From positions 160,001 through 224,000 of the forward strand of contig JAQJVL010000285.1 in NCBI GenBank assembly GCA_035578905.1: 64,000 nt of DNA, in the 5' to 3' direction. Position 1 is the first letter of the stretch. Each line of letters starts with the position of its first letter. This DNA is from Stictocephala bisonia (taxonomy: Eukaryota > Arthropoda > Insecta > Hemiptera > Membracidae). Made by a program: the position numbers and the translations under genes. Below the pieces are notes generated by a model. The model did no database searches and had not been told where the DNA came from. It saw nothing but the letters and a program-made list of their open reading frames with translations. This document shows positions 34,201-45,080 of the stretch, piece by piece.

Positions 34201-35519
34201 GTGACATAGAAGGTATTGTCAACATCTTCTTAAATTTATCTCCACGCAGTACTTACAGAAAGGCTGAAAGACTGTTGTAAATTGGTTGACACAGAATTCA
34301 TTTGTTTTTGTCACGTTCAAAATTTCCTTGGCTGTCTTTAATACCTGCATGAGGAGGAAGTCTACATTTATATGATGCTTTAAAGTATTTCTTTTCAAGA
34401 AGTTTCTCTTTTCTTTAAAGATGTTGTGTAAGTTAGAAAAAGGCTGCAATGATTTTTCTGTACGTTTTAAACTGTCCATAACGAAAATCATATCTATGGT
34501 TTATCCATAGTACTTCCATCACGGAGTTAAGAAAATTTTAAAGACATGCGTGTTTTGTACTACCTTACATTTTCTTTTTTCATAGAGGTCCATGATGTAT
34601 TTGAAGGCACACAAAAGAAAAGAGGAACATTGTTATCATTTAATGTAAAATCCGGCCTTAATAAGAGTGTGGAATCGTGCAACAGAAGGACAAACTTTTG
34701 AAATTAAATCAATGACCAACGTGGGACTTATAATAGACATTTAATGAAATGGAATTCATCGGTCTCTACTTTTTCCATGGTCAATGGAGGCTTTTGAAAC
34801 AAATCCCCAATAGGAAAGATATGTACCAATAGTTTCTTACCTCAAAGAAAAATATTAAATAAATGATTCTTTATTTTTCTTCAAATATCACCATCAGAAG
34901 TTTTTGTTAATAAGGAAAAAAGGGAGACAAAAATATCCTAGTTCTGTGAGAAGTGGGTTTTATATTTGAAAACCCACACTATGTCAGACCAAATTCCTGA
35001 ATTTTTAAAGACATGTCATTATGTGTTTGCCGTTCCCATCATGACGATACTGAGTGTTTACACTGATTAATATCAAGCAAACAGAGTAAAGAGACAGGAT
35101 TGTGGTTGAGACCTTTTCTGCAATCCTTCAAGATGGATTTAATGTATAATTTATAGTAAAGTATATTATTTCAAAATTAACTATTGTATTTTTTAAACTA
35201 TGTATTAGAAATAAATGTTTTGTCACAGCTACTAATATTTACTAGCTACTTAATTAATTTCTAACCCATTAAGTATAGCTATCTTTAGGAATGGGGTGAA
35301 CTAATTTTCCCAAAAATGATAGGTGTCCCATTTTTCAAGTTTGTAAACCTAGTCTATTCATCCTAGTCATTTAGTAAACGACTTAGACTACCAACCACCC
35401 TGCCATTTTCCCTACAAACAATAATCATTTAAGCAATCTTCACTTTCTAAATTTCTGGTTATACAAGAGAAATAGTATCACGTCACTAGTATAATTTGGA
35501 AATACCAAAGTGCTGCGAT
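34200..35519. other. AT-rich DNA upstream of the Penelope-like element
   Basis: Contains the 90-codon minus-strand frame 34219-34491 (starts MIFVMDSLKRTEKSLQPFSN), possibly part of the Penelope-like ORF but without a motif I recognise. No second hammerhead was found here, so a second terminal repeat is absent or too decayed. The remainder is AT-rich and unassigned. Confidence 0.35.
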
Positions 35520-35740
35520 CAGGATCCAAAATAAATTTTAAAGCCCTTTGGGTTTTTACAGTGACGTCCTATTTATGTGCTTTTTACATACTTTAGGTGT
35601 TCATACTAACAGGGCATTATGTGATTGTTAGTTAGCAGCTGTCATGACTGGGAGATCACTTAAGTGACAATTCAGCTATCGAAGTCGTAATCCGTTTAAC
35701 ACCACCCAGGGGACACGTACAGCCCCTCAGCAACAGATTA
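35520..35740. other. Unique block, candidate regulatory element
   Basis: GC-richer sequence including GTGACGTCCTATTTATGTGC, TTAGCAGCTGTCATGAC (inverse TGACAGCTG) and GATTAATTAATTT. It ends where a retrotransposon relic starts. Candidate conserved non-coding element by composition only. Confidence 0.25.
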
Positions 35741-35789
35741 ATTAATTTTGTCTGAGTCGCAGAGAAATTTATTTTAGCACCTAAATTAT

Positions 35790-36870
35790 AGAATTCCACA
35801 AGGCTCAGTTCTTGGTCCTCTTTTATTCAATGTATACGCTGACGATATTCTCGCCACACATTCTAGAAAATTCATGCAAGGGGATGATATTGCTCTCACA
35901 GAATAAACCACGAGGACATATAAACCATTTACCACCATTTACGTGTATGGGTAGGCGGGTGGGTCAAAACCACCACTTACGTGTATGGGAGTGCGGGTGG
36001 GTCAATACCACTGTACGTGTATGCGTGGGCGGGTGGGTACAGAATAAACCCGTACACTTGATTGAGAGGCCTGAAATCAGCAGCTAACGTAAGAACTAAA
36101 ACTGACGTTGTGCAATAACTTGCTGGATCATCGTGGGGAGTCGTCGTAAAAGTCCTGCGTACTACAGCTTTGTACGGTTTAATCAACTGCTTAATATTGT
36201 ATCCATGTATCTTAACAGTGCACATATACGAGAGGTTGATATACAACTAAACAAGGCCATAAGGGCTATCAGTGATTATCCCATTGCAACTCCTCTACCA
36301 TAGCTTCCAGTACTGGTACTGTGCAACATAACTCCTCCAGATACCAGATGCAAAGCGTTCACAAAGAGTCTACTCCAAATCTCACCGTTTTGTCAGATAT
36401 GCCACACATGAAGGGTTACTAAAATTCAGAAATCCACCTCTTAGACTATCTTCCCATTTAATCTCAGTAGAATTTTCACCATAAACCATCTCAGCGGTAA
36501 CTTGGGATATGTTTGACGGTGGAAACAAGTTTCTGCTGTCAGACCTTATCACCGTCATCAGTAGAATGAACCCTCCTCTTAATGAATTGACTATGTTGAG
36601 TCGCTTTCACACAGGTGTAGATAGGAAGATGCAACTACTGGAAAATAAGTGGGAATGTAAATGATCGGTCATTTAATTGCGGAGTTGAAATTTAAACAAT
36701 GGATCACATAGTTAATGATTACCCATTGTTATTTCAGGGAGATTATTTGTGTTATTTGTGGTCTTCAATCAATCGGAGAAGCAGGTGTTGAATAGTTACG
36801 AAACCTGAATTTAGCTTTGTGGCACGAGTATATTGTACTGTAGATTCTATTTCATTTATAGACTATGTTA
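35790..36870 (+). pseudogene. Non-LTR retrotransposon pseudogene, second copy
   Basis: Same family as 4925-6840. It starts in the RT palm with IPQGSVLGPLLFNVYADDIL. The catalytic box reads FMQGDDIAL where the other copy has FIYADDIAL, so the Y and A before the two aspartates are lost. A G-rich minisatellite (35930-36040) follows. The thumb and C-terminal region resume near 36150: LRTTALYGLI, LNSAHIREVDIQLNKAIRA, SRFHTGVDRKMQLLENKW (about 36598-36655) and MDHIVNDYPLLFQG (about 36700). It ends with the LDLAL-like tail near 36820, as in the first copy. Multiple stops. The C-terminal zinc-knuckle-like part missing from the first copy is partly readable here. Confidence 0.85.
35930..36040. repeat. 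G-rich ~40-bp minisatellite, locus 3
   Basis: Nearly three units of CCACTTACGTGTATGGGTA / GGCGGGTGGGTCAA, inserted in a retrotransposon relic just after its catalytic box. Same unit as at 5716 and 16717. Confidence 0.85.
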
Positions 36871-37221
36871 TTTATTGGTCTTAGTTTTTATTCCTCCTCC
36901 TTTGAATTCGGTAGCTGGCTTTGAAAGCCAAATTAAAGAAAATAATTTGATTTTTTAATTTCTTTCGAGGTTTGCACTAATAGGCTAGGCTGGTAACGTG
37001 ATTTTTAGTAAGTAGTAATCCTTGTTAATAACATGACTTACACTTACTCATTATTTTCAGATTTGCTTTTATAAGATTATACTACTATTGGAGTTTTGGA
37101 GGGGACAAGAAAATTATCTACGATGATCCTATCTTCAGGGGTGTTCTTTTTTACTTTCAAGTGTATTTTATGTGTGGGTGTTAAAATAATAATTAATTTA
37201 ATTCACCAATATAATTGCTTC

Positions 37222-37330
37222 GGCTGGCGTGTTGGCTCAGTGGGTAAGTATCAAGGTTCGAATTCCCAGCTGAGCTAAGGGTCGGTACTTCACTCATTGG
37301 ATAATGTTCACGCACTTACCTGCAGGTCCA
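37222..37330 (+). mobile_element. tRNA-derived SINE fragment
   Basis: GGCGTGTTGGCTCAGTGGGT supplies a pol III A-box (TGGCTCAGTGGG) and GGTTCGAATTCCCAGC a B-box, both in tRNA order. Only about 12 bases separate them, much less than in a tRNA, so part of the tRNA-like head is deleted. A non-tRNA tail (GGTCGGTACTTCACTC) follows. Confidence 0.7.
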
Positions 37331-37639
37331 TAAACTGGCGAGTGAACTTATTGTTTTTCTCAATTAGTTTACAAAAATTAATAAGTGTTTAAAAAATGGG
37401 TTCTTGACTTAGTTACAAAATATGAATAAATACTTGAATATTCTCATATCTAACTCAACCACAATGTTCATACGCGGGACAAAACTGAACAAAGAGCAAG
37501 CTCTAATGGGTAAAGGTAAGCGTTCACAATACATCGGCTGGAAAGAACAAATGCGCATTGTTAGCAAACGGGAGTGTACGAATAATACACAGGTTCTGCA
37601 AACAAATGGGGCTCTTACAGACGTAAAGAGTAATTATTT
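37331..37639. other. Unassigned DNA with a 119-codon open frame
   Basis: A plus-strand frame runs 37422-37781 (starts MNKYLNILISNS). It has no recognisable domain, no signal peptide or repeat, and it passes from AT-rich DNA into the GC-rich block. I regard it as chance. Confidence 0.3.
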
Positions 37640-38200
37640 AGCTGTAGAACAATGGAAGAAAGTGGGTCAATCGGTGGTGGCATTGTGTCGTCGAGTCGTA
37701 TATCAGCCCGTGGACAGGGTCGTAATCTATGCACCACGGCGCGCCGTTAAAATTCATAACCGGAATGTGAAGGCAATATAAACGTGAATATTGCCGTGTC
37801 GTAGGACTGAAAATATACCGGGGACTTAATGTAGAGATAAAAAAACTAACGCCAAATCCGTTTATGATTCATAAAATGTCGACAGTCATAAAGGCGCTGA
37901 GCACGTCTAATGGCCGAGGAAACCGGTCGTAAAGAGGGAATGTGAGAGCTCAAATTATTTATGAGTGAAGCGGGCTCCTTTGTCAAATTATGGTAATCAA
38001 GATGGCGACGTGCATGCTGATTGCGCTAGCCGCGCTGCCTGACCCGGCCGCAGCCGCAGCGATCAAGACATCTTCACCTCTTGACAACTATTTATGCCTC
38101 GGATTAATTACGCAGACTGGCGATCAGACAAATCAACTACACATGTCGGCCGTTGACCGATGCCGCCAGATGTGTTTGCTTTGTGAATGAGTTATTGCTA
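37640..38200. promoter_or_regulatory. Candidate regulatory element with clustered TTTATGA sites
   Basis: The strongest unique GC-rich block left of the noc-type gene. TTTATGA (37861), TCATAAA (37869 and 37886), TTTATGA (37958) and TTTATG (38091) give five caudal/Abd-B-type sites in about 240 bp. GGATTAATTACG near 38101 adds a homeodomain core. The 66-codon frame at 37990-38190 is alanine-rich by base composition and has no domain. Its place about 5 kb beyond the 3' end of the gene fits an enhancer. Inferred, not shown. Confidence 0.35.
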
Positions 38201-39450
38201 TTCCATTCATACATCCTTTCATGACATCCTGTTTGGCGAAAGGTTAATGCTCTCTGCATGAGCTATGACTGACTCACTGTGAGCTCGATCTATATCTAAT
38301 GGATGGAAATCGGTTCACTTGCAAGCGATTCATAGCTTATCCTAGCCTGGTTAATATTGATTATTTAATGAACATTGTTTTTATGATTATATGATTCCTT
38401 TGCTTTCAGAATATCTGTTTCAGAATATAGTAAAAAGTATGAACACTTTATTACTATCTCATAGCACAAAAAAAATTTACGTAATATAATAATGTTTGTG
38501 TATTTTGTAATACTAAATTATTTATCGAGTCTACATTGAATGTATCCTAGTTTTATTGTTGAAAGTAATGAAGTCAGACATTTTAAAATTCTCCTTTTTA
38601 TTTGCACGTTTAGCTAATTAATTAATTTGATTTTTTATAAAAGTTCTATAATATGGTCAGGTGATAGAAATTATAAAAACACTTACCTTGCCCAGAGAAA
38701 TGTAATCAAATTTTTCTTTTTAATTTCCGCCATAAGTTGCTCGTAAAACACACTGCCTCAAACTACTTCAAAGTACTTAAATTACATTCTCAAAATGTTT
38801 ACATTATACATATAATTTTATTACATACTCAAAGCCCCTAAAAGACGATTTGCAATGATACAAAGATAGGCTATAAAATATTGATGTGTTATGTGGATCG
38901 GAACTATACTATAGATATGCTAAAATACAAAATGATGGGATGTATTAAAGACATTGCGCTATAAATACAGTATATTCTAAATAATGGGCTAACCAAAAGT
39001 AAATAACTAAAAGTAATACAAATAAATGTACACCATCCCCTTGCTACTAAGTGTTTACGTGCAATTCTAACATTACAAGTATAAATGATTGTGTATACTA
39101 TGTTAGAAACAAGCATAAAATGTGTCCACAAATTTTAGGACAGATTTTCCATTTACAAACTCCAAAGTCTTTATATTCCCCTTCTTTATCTGCATCCAAT
39201 ATCTTTAGTTGTGCTTTAGAATACGTTTTAGTTATTGTCTCTAACTTCTAAGCACTTGTAAAATGTCTAATTTATTTTTGTATAAAAATACAGAAAAAAG
39301 TTTAAATATTGTTATTTTTGCGTATTTTTCACAAGCTAAGCGTAAATATTAAAAATTATGAAAACAAATTCCATGCATAATGCGGTAATGTTTTAAATGA
39401 CTCCTCAACTCAACGTTTTGTTCATAAACAATGGAAATATATGGGGTCAA
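38201..39450. other. AT-rich DNA, no gene seen
   Basis: AT-rich, no domain-bearing frames, no defined repeats. Confidence 0.4.
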
Positions 39451-39452
39451 AA

Positions 39453-39513
39453 ATAACATTGTCCTTATGGGAGTAAAACCTGGCCGATATGGCCGACAAG
39501 CTTTGCAGACTTG
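39453..39513 (-). mobile_element. MITE family E, single end
   Basis: AACATTGTCCTTATGGGAG, TGGCCGATATGGCCGACA and AGCTTTGCAGACTTGC match the right terminal repeat of the element at 15449-15882. No partner end was found nearby. Confidence 0.65.
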
Positions 39514-39687
39514 CTTCTCCTTATTAGTTTTCTGCCTCTGTCCACCATATCTGATCCCTCAGCACCAAGCTCCACTGATGATAAAAGCTACTATAAGAAA
39601 TTGAGTATATTGCCTGACAATTTGTAGTACTAAGAACATAAATGTGTAATCTAAAAATCTCATTTGGATCTACAACAAATCCAATTT

Positions 39688-39825
39688 GGTGTCCCTCTAG
39701 GATCAATATTAGGACCAATTCTATTTATGTTTATCATTATCATCCAAGATGCAACATTGGACTACATTGAATCCGCAATATGTTCATATATATGTGTTAT
39801 TTATACATTACACCATTGTAAATAA
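39688..39825 (+). pseudogene. Reverse transcriptase scrap
   Basis: The plus-strand frame reads GVPLGSILGPILFMF, the conserved GxPQGSxLGPxLF block just before the catalytic aspartates of non-LTR reverse transcriptases, then drifts to sequence without the YADD box. Only about 45 codons are recognisable. Family cannot be fixed. Confidence 0.7.
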
Positions 39826-40369
39826 ATGATACTAAAATTAATTTTGAAACGGTAAGTAACTAAATAAGAAGTTCATATCAGATCCATTGATGTAATTAGT
39901 TTGACTAAACGAAAACAGCTTAATTTGTACACCTTCCACAGCATTAATGTACTTACTAAAACAGACGTAGGCCTCAGAAGTTGCGGAATGGGGTAATAAA
40001 GCATAACTAAACTGATATGAGTTTGCAGTTTCATAAACTCTGAAGTACGCACCTCTTAGCAGTCAAGTGATCATAACATTCCAAATCGTTTACCAGTCTC
40101 TCATTTCTATATATTTGAATTCATAATAGCAAATACCAGAAAAATACTGAAGGAAACTTACAGTAAAATATGAACTTTACTTGATAAAGTTAAACAGAAG
40201 TAAACGAAAGTTCGGATTGCTAAAAAACAATTGCCTAAAATGTAAGTTGCACTTCATGCTGCCAGCAATATCTCACCTCCGGGAATCTAGTCTGTGAAGT
40301 GTCGTCCCGACTTCAAAGGTTCCGACCTAACTTCACTAAGTGGATACAGCGTCTGTTGGCTCCACCAAA
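39826..40369. other. Intergenic DNA, no gene seen
   Basis: AT-rich, then becoming C-rich as the tandem array begins. Nothing recognised. Confidence 0.4.
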
Positions 40370-42108
40370 CAGCAGCGCAGTTAACCCCAGGTCACCAGAT
40401 GGTATGACAGCCCTCCCACATCCGTCACACATCTATCTCCATCAGGATCCAAAACTTTACCAAACACTGCACAGTTAACCCAAGGTCACCAGATGGTAAG
40501 ACAGCCATCATAAAACCCACCACACATATCTCCAGCAGGACACAACAAGACTTCACCAATAGCAAATACTGCACGTACAGTTAAACTCAGATCACAACAT
40601 GGTAACGAAAGCCCTCCCAAACCCACCATACATCTATTGCAAACAGAACACAATAATACTTTACTAAACACTGCTCATTTAACCCCAGGGCACCATAAGT
40701 TTATAACAGCCCTCCAAAAGCTAGCTCACGTCTCTCCAGCGAGACACAAAAAGACTACCTAACACTGCACAGTTAGCTCCACACCACATAGTAACGATAG
40801 CCCTCGCAAACACACCACCCATCTCTCCAGCAGGACTCAACAAGGCTTTACCAAAGACTGCACAGTTAAACCCACACCACATGGTAATGACAGCCCTCCG
40901 AAACCCATCACCCATCTCTCCAGCAGGACACGTCAAGTTTATACCAAACACTGCACAGTTAACCCAACACCTCATAGTAACGACAGCCTTCCCAAACCTA
41001 CCACATATCTCTCCAGCAGGACACGTCAAGTTTATACCAAACACTGCACAGTTAACCCAACACCTCATAGTAACGACAGTCCTCCCAAACCTACCACATA
41101 TCTCTCCAGCAGGACACGTCAAGTTTATACCAAACACTGCACAGTTAACCCCACACCACATGGTAACGACAGCCCTCCCAAACCTACCATATATCTCTCC
41201 AGCAGGACTCAACAAGGCTTTACCAAAAACTGCACAGTTAACCCCACACCACATGGTAACGACAGTCCTCCCAAACCTACCATATATCTCTCCAGCAGGA
41301 CTCAACAAGACTTTACCAAAAACTGCACAGTTAACCCCACACCACATTGTAACGACAGTCCTCCCAAACCTACCACATATCTCTCCAGCAGGACTCAACA
41401 AGGCTTTACCAAAAACTGCACAGTTAACCCCACACCACATAGTAGCGACAGTCCTCCCAAACCTACCACATATCTCTCTAGCAGGACACATCAAGTTTAT
41501 ACCAAACACTGCACAGTTAACCCCACACCACATAGTAACGACAGTCCTCCCAAACCTACCACATTTCTCCAGCAGGACACGTCAAGTTTATACCAAACAC
41601 TGCACAGTTAACCCCACACCACATTGTAACGACAGTCCTCCCAAACCTACCACATATCTCTCTAACAGGACACATCAAGTTTATACCAAACACTGCACAG
41701 TTAACCCAACACCACATGGTAATGACAGTCCTCCCAAACCTACCATATATCTCTCCAGCAGGACACATCAAGTTTATACGAAACACTGCACAGTTAACCC
41801 CACACCACATAATAACGACAGCCTTCCCAAAACTACCACATATCTCTCCAGCAGGACACATCAAGTTTATACCAAACACTGCAAAGTTAACCCCACACCA
41901 CATTGTAACGACAGTCCTCCCAAATCTACCACATATCTCTCTAACAGGACACATCAAGTTTATAACAAACACTGCTCAGTTAACACCAGATTTCCACATG
42001 GTAACGAGACAGCCATCCCAAACCTGCCACAAAACTCTCCAGAAGGACACAACAAGACTACCAAACACTGCACAGTTAACTCCACACCACATGGTAAGAC
42101 AACCACTG
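40370..42108. repeat. Tandem array, 93-bp unit (multiple of three), ~18 copies
   Basis: Unit text: GGACACGTCAAGTTTATACC, AAACACTGCACAGTTAACCC, CACACCACATGGTAACGACA, GTCCTCCCAAACCTACCACA, TATCTCTCCAGCA. Two variants alternate (GTCAAGTTTATACC and CAACAAGGCTTTACC). Because 93 is divisible by three and the unit has few stops in several frames, it yields a 413-codon frame on the plus strand and 270- and 138-codon frames on the minus strand, all with 31-residue periodicity. A 2-bp deletion near 41565 shifts the plus frame and it still stays open, which argues against coding constraint. Confidence 0.92.
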
Positions 42109-43253
42109 TATTTTTTCTCTGAAATTTTAGCAACTAGGGTCTATTACTCAAAAACGGCTTACTAGTAATTGTAATACATTCAATTAGTAATACAACTTCC
42201 AGTCTGTAATCCACTACTTTTTTACAACGATGGTTTCTACTAATAATGATGTAGAGCTACTGCTATAACGTCTTGTCAACATGTCATAGTGTCTGATCTA
42301 AGAAGGAATTTTATCAAATAAATATTTTATAGAGCTTCAGTGTAATTTTGATTACATGTTTCACTGGTCATTAACTAAAATCCGAGAACGAAAGAAATAT
42401 TTATAATCTATAAACTGTATTGATTTCTTTCATCTCGACAATTAACTACATGTTGAATCAGGATCAAAATTCCTGCATAAAAACTGTGATTGAAAATACT
42501 CATCTTTAGATCTATGACCTTAGAATCCTATGTTTAAAACTGGAATCTCTCTATTTTCTCAGTTGTGTATTTTGGAGAGTGGATATAAAATAAAAATACA
42601 ACCATATTTTGTGGATCACACAATATCTATTATAATGATTATCAGAATAAATAATCAATGATAATTTAAACTTATGAACAACAACGTCCTTCGGGCTGAA
42701 TTCATTCTCAAAAACATCAAAGCATAATAAATTGACTGGAAATTTGCTATACGAGAAGAACATACCAGAAATATGTAAAGGGTAACATTAAACAATTTAT
42801 AAACAACTCTAGTTATACGCAATAAACTAATACACATATATAACAGACCTTTGGCTAATGTTGTATAAATAGACTTACAAACATTCAAAAATATTGACAA
42901 ATATACATTATTTTTACAAATTCTTAGTAAATAATATAAACAAAATTGTTACAACAGAATTCATGGAAAATATACTTTTGCTAATTAAATTATAGTTGAA
43001 CAATTTATATTTTCATTATTATGTTGAAATACATTTTTAGTACGAAATATTTTGAAAATAAAATTAGATAACAAAACTCGAATGTAAAACAAAAACTGAC
43101 CGACACCCAGAATTACACTTATACAACTTCGTAAACACTTAACTGTTAGTGAGGAATGAGCGTTTCGTATTTACACAAAAAATAGAATTACAGACGATAC
43201 GAGAGATCGTGGAGAAGCATAAGCTCCAGACACTATCACAGAAGAGACAACCC
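42109..43253 (-). other. AT-rich 3' flank of the noc-type gene, probable 3' UTR within
   Basis: Follows the TAA stop codon on the minus strand. AT-rich, no domain-bearing frame. The 3' UTR should begin at 43253 and run toward lower coordinates; I could not fix a polyadenylation site with confidence. Confidence 0.4.
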
Positions 43254-44372
43254 TTAGGGGTGCATACCGGGCGAGGCACCAAGTCGGGGGCCATATAGTG
43301 AATAGGGCGTGAAATATGGCGGGAGACCTGGATGGGGTGGAAGTGGGAATGCTGTGGATAAGGATGGTGGTAACAAAGGTGGTTTACTGTAAGGGTGGTA
43401 CCTGGCGGTGGCTAGAGGACTGAGAGGGGGTGTGGGATACGTGCGGCCAAGCATGTGGTGGTTGGCCGAAGGGGCCAGAAGGGAATCCGAAGTGTGGGTC
43501 CTCAAATGTTGAAGCAGTTCCTCGCTGTTGGAAAACCGCTTTCCACAATAAGCGGCGTCTCCGCCGATCCAGGAACATACGTAGGGCAACTGGGAAGCTG
43601 CTGCTAAGGCCGCGAGTTGAGCGTGAGCATAAGCAGCCGCTGGCAACAGCCCTGGGGGTGCCTTGCCTTCACACTGGACGCAACCGGCTGGACATGCAGA
43701 CTTGCCACCAGGTGATAGAAGATGACTGCTCAACTGGCAACCAGCGCAATACGGATCACGACACACAGGGACTAAAGTATCACTACCACTGGCATTCTTC
43801 ATGCGCGCGTAACTTAGATATGGACTAAGCCCTGCCTTCAGGGGATGGCTAAGGAAGCTGGAGGCCATCACATCCAGTGGCAGAGGACCTGGGTAGCCAG
43901 GAAGGTAAGACGAAGATATAGGTGGTAGAGACGAGACCGAGGATTTGGTGGGAGGAGATCCTCCACTGGTGTGACTAGATGTGCTGACCGGAGTGGAGGT
44001 CGCCGGGAGCTCTTGAGAGGCGGGTGTCTTGCGGTGACTGGGCGAGGCACGAGGTGAGGATGCACTCTGGTTGCTACCACAACGTCCTGCAGGAGTTGGC
44101 GCCTTTGAAGGAGTTTTCACACGTCCGATTTTTTCTTCGTTTGAAGGTATGGTCAGGTCCTTTATTGCCGAGTCGTAAGGCTTGAAGCTAGATTTCACAG
44201 TGACGGGAGAACAGCTGGTGACAGAGGACGGAGAAGTCTTGTCTCTGGCTTCCACTTTGGCCTTTGGCGTCTTATCTAGTGGTGCCAACAGCGACTTTGT
44301 CCCAGGTGTGTCCGCTCCAATTTGACTACACGTCTGGGCCAACAGTGCCAGCGGGCTCTTCTTGGCATCCAG
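43254..44372 (-). CDS. noc/elB: no ocelli / elbow B-type zinc-finger repressor, large coding exon (5' exon missing)
   Basis: A nuclear transcriptional co-repressor of the NET family (Drosophila noc and elB, vertebrate ZNF703/ZNF503), which in flies patterns appendages, tracheae and ocelli. The exon encodes 372 residues and a TAA stop. Seen in order: LDAKKSPLALLAQTCSQIGA (residues 1-20, holding the Sp-type motif), FKPY (63-66, the Groucho-binding motif of fly Elbow/Noc), a Ser/Pro/Thr-rich linker (90-155), CRDPYCAGCQLSSH (204-217), CPAGCVQC (227-234), an Ala-rich stretch (245-260) and the C2H2 finger YVCSWIGGDAAYCGKRF...LLQHLRTHT (C266, C276, H289, H293). A Pro-rich tail ends YGPRLGASPGMHP. 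The exon starts after a pyrimidine-rich tract and CAG; the open frame continues to a Met at 44402, but those ten codons are intron. The family's intron falls at the same place, before LDAKKSPL. I cannot tell noc from elB, and the N-terminal exon was not found. Confidence 0.95.
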   Translation of the reverse strand: MDAKKSPLALLAQTCSQIGADTPGTKSLLAPLDKTPKAKVEARDKTSPSSVTSCSPVTVKSSFKPYDSAIKDLTIPSNEEKIGRVKTPSKAPTPAGRCGSNQSASSPRASPSHRKTPASQELPATSTPVSTSSHTSGGSPPTKSSVSSLPPISSSYLPGYPGPLPLDVMASSFLSHPLKAGLSPYLSYARMKNASGSDTLVPVCRDPYCAGCQLSSHLLSPGGKSACPAGCVQCEGKAPPGLLPAAAYAHAQLAALAAASQLPYVCSWIGGDAAYCGKRFSNSEELLQHLRTHTSDSLLAPSANHHMLGRTYPTPPLSPLATARYHPYSKPPLLPPSLSTAFPLPPHPGLPPYFTPYSLYGPRLGASPGMHP

Positions 44373-45080
44373 CTGAAACAGGACATAAACAATATAAGAC
44401 AATAATTCTATACATTCATTTTCAATGGGTGCTCTTGAAAAACTGCAATGAAAAAGTGCTGTTCATAAGTGTAAACAAGTGCTGCTCTAAGGAGCAATGA
44501 ATGCAATTCTTTAACTTATAATAAGTGCTAACGCAATGTTAAAAATTCAGCTTCGCGCAGAGCTAGTTTGATAAGTGGCCGGTAGGTCGTGTGATCTGCG
44601 GAGCATATTTCCTTCAAGGCAAGTAGAGAGCGCATCGACTATATCATCTTTGTCACATCTCTGTTGACTACCTCTGTCTCTCTCGCACTGCCTTTACTCA
44701 GAGCAGATTTCACTCTCTCGGCGCCTAAACCTAAAGAAAACAGACTGACTTGTTGCCATGAGGTCTGTTCTTCTTACATAGATTCGTATTCATTGTTTAG
44801 AGATACTAGGTACGAACATCACATATGTCCTTAAGGACAAGTAACATGACTACATGCACCAGTTCTAAGAAGGAAAGATGGAGAGGACAGCTTGATTATA
44901 TCCACATCCCAACTTTACCTCGAGCCATTTCCGACTGATTCTTGTTCTGTATTAAATTCAAACCGTATGAGTAAGCTATGACATATCTTAGTGAGATGTC
45001 ACACGCACTGACAGCCCGTCAGCCTCAGAGCAGCTGACAACTTGACAGCGCACTGCGATTAGCGGATGTATATCTACTTT
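44373..45080. other. Intron DNA next to the splice acceptor, with GC-rich patches
   Basis: Minus-strand intron sequence begins with the TTTATGTCCTGTTTCAG acceptor. The region has GC-richer text at 44560-44740 and 44990-45080, the latter with two TGACAG cores (45009, 45043) and CAGCTG (45031). No frame encodes the expected ...PEYLxPLPTT end of the first coding exon. Confidence 0.35.

Noticed and set aside
37422..37781. 119-codon frame as a gene
   Set aside because: No domain, composition changes abruptly along its length, and it crosses from AT-rich to GC-rich unique DNA.
40721..41533. 270-codon minus-strand frame (CGVNCAVFGK... repeats)
   Set aside because: Mirror frame of the same 93-bp array; Cys-rich appearance is just the reverse complement of the repeat unit.
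40881..42122. 413-codon plus-strand frame with 31-residue repeats
   Set aside because: It lies in a 93-bp tandem array that is also open on the minus strand (270 and 138 codons). An internal 2-bp deletion changes frame without ending it. No signal peptide or domain, and composition follows the repeat.
43430..43828. 132-codon plus-strand frame opposite the noc-type exon
   Set aside because: Shadow of the GC-rich antisense coding exon; no domain.
44373..44402. Extending the noc-type CDS to the Met at 44402
   Set aside because: The ten extra codons (MSYIVYVLFQ) do not match the family, and they lie upstream of a TTTCAG acceptor at exactly the point where family homology begins.
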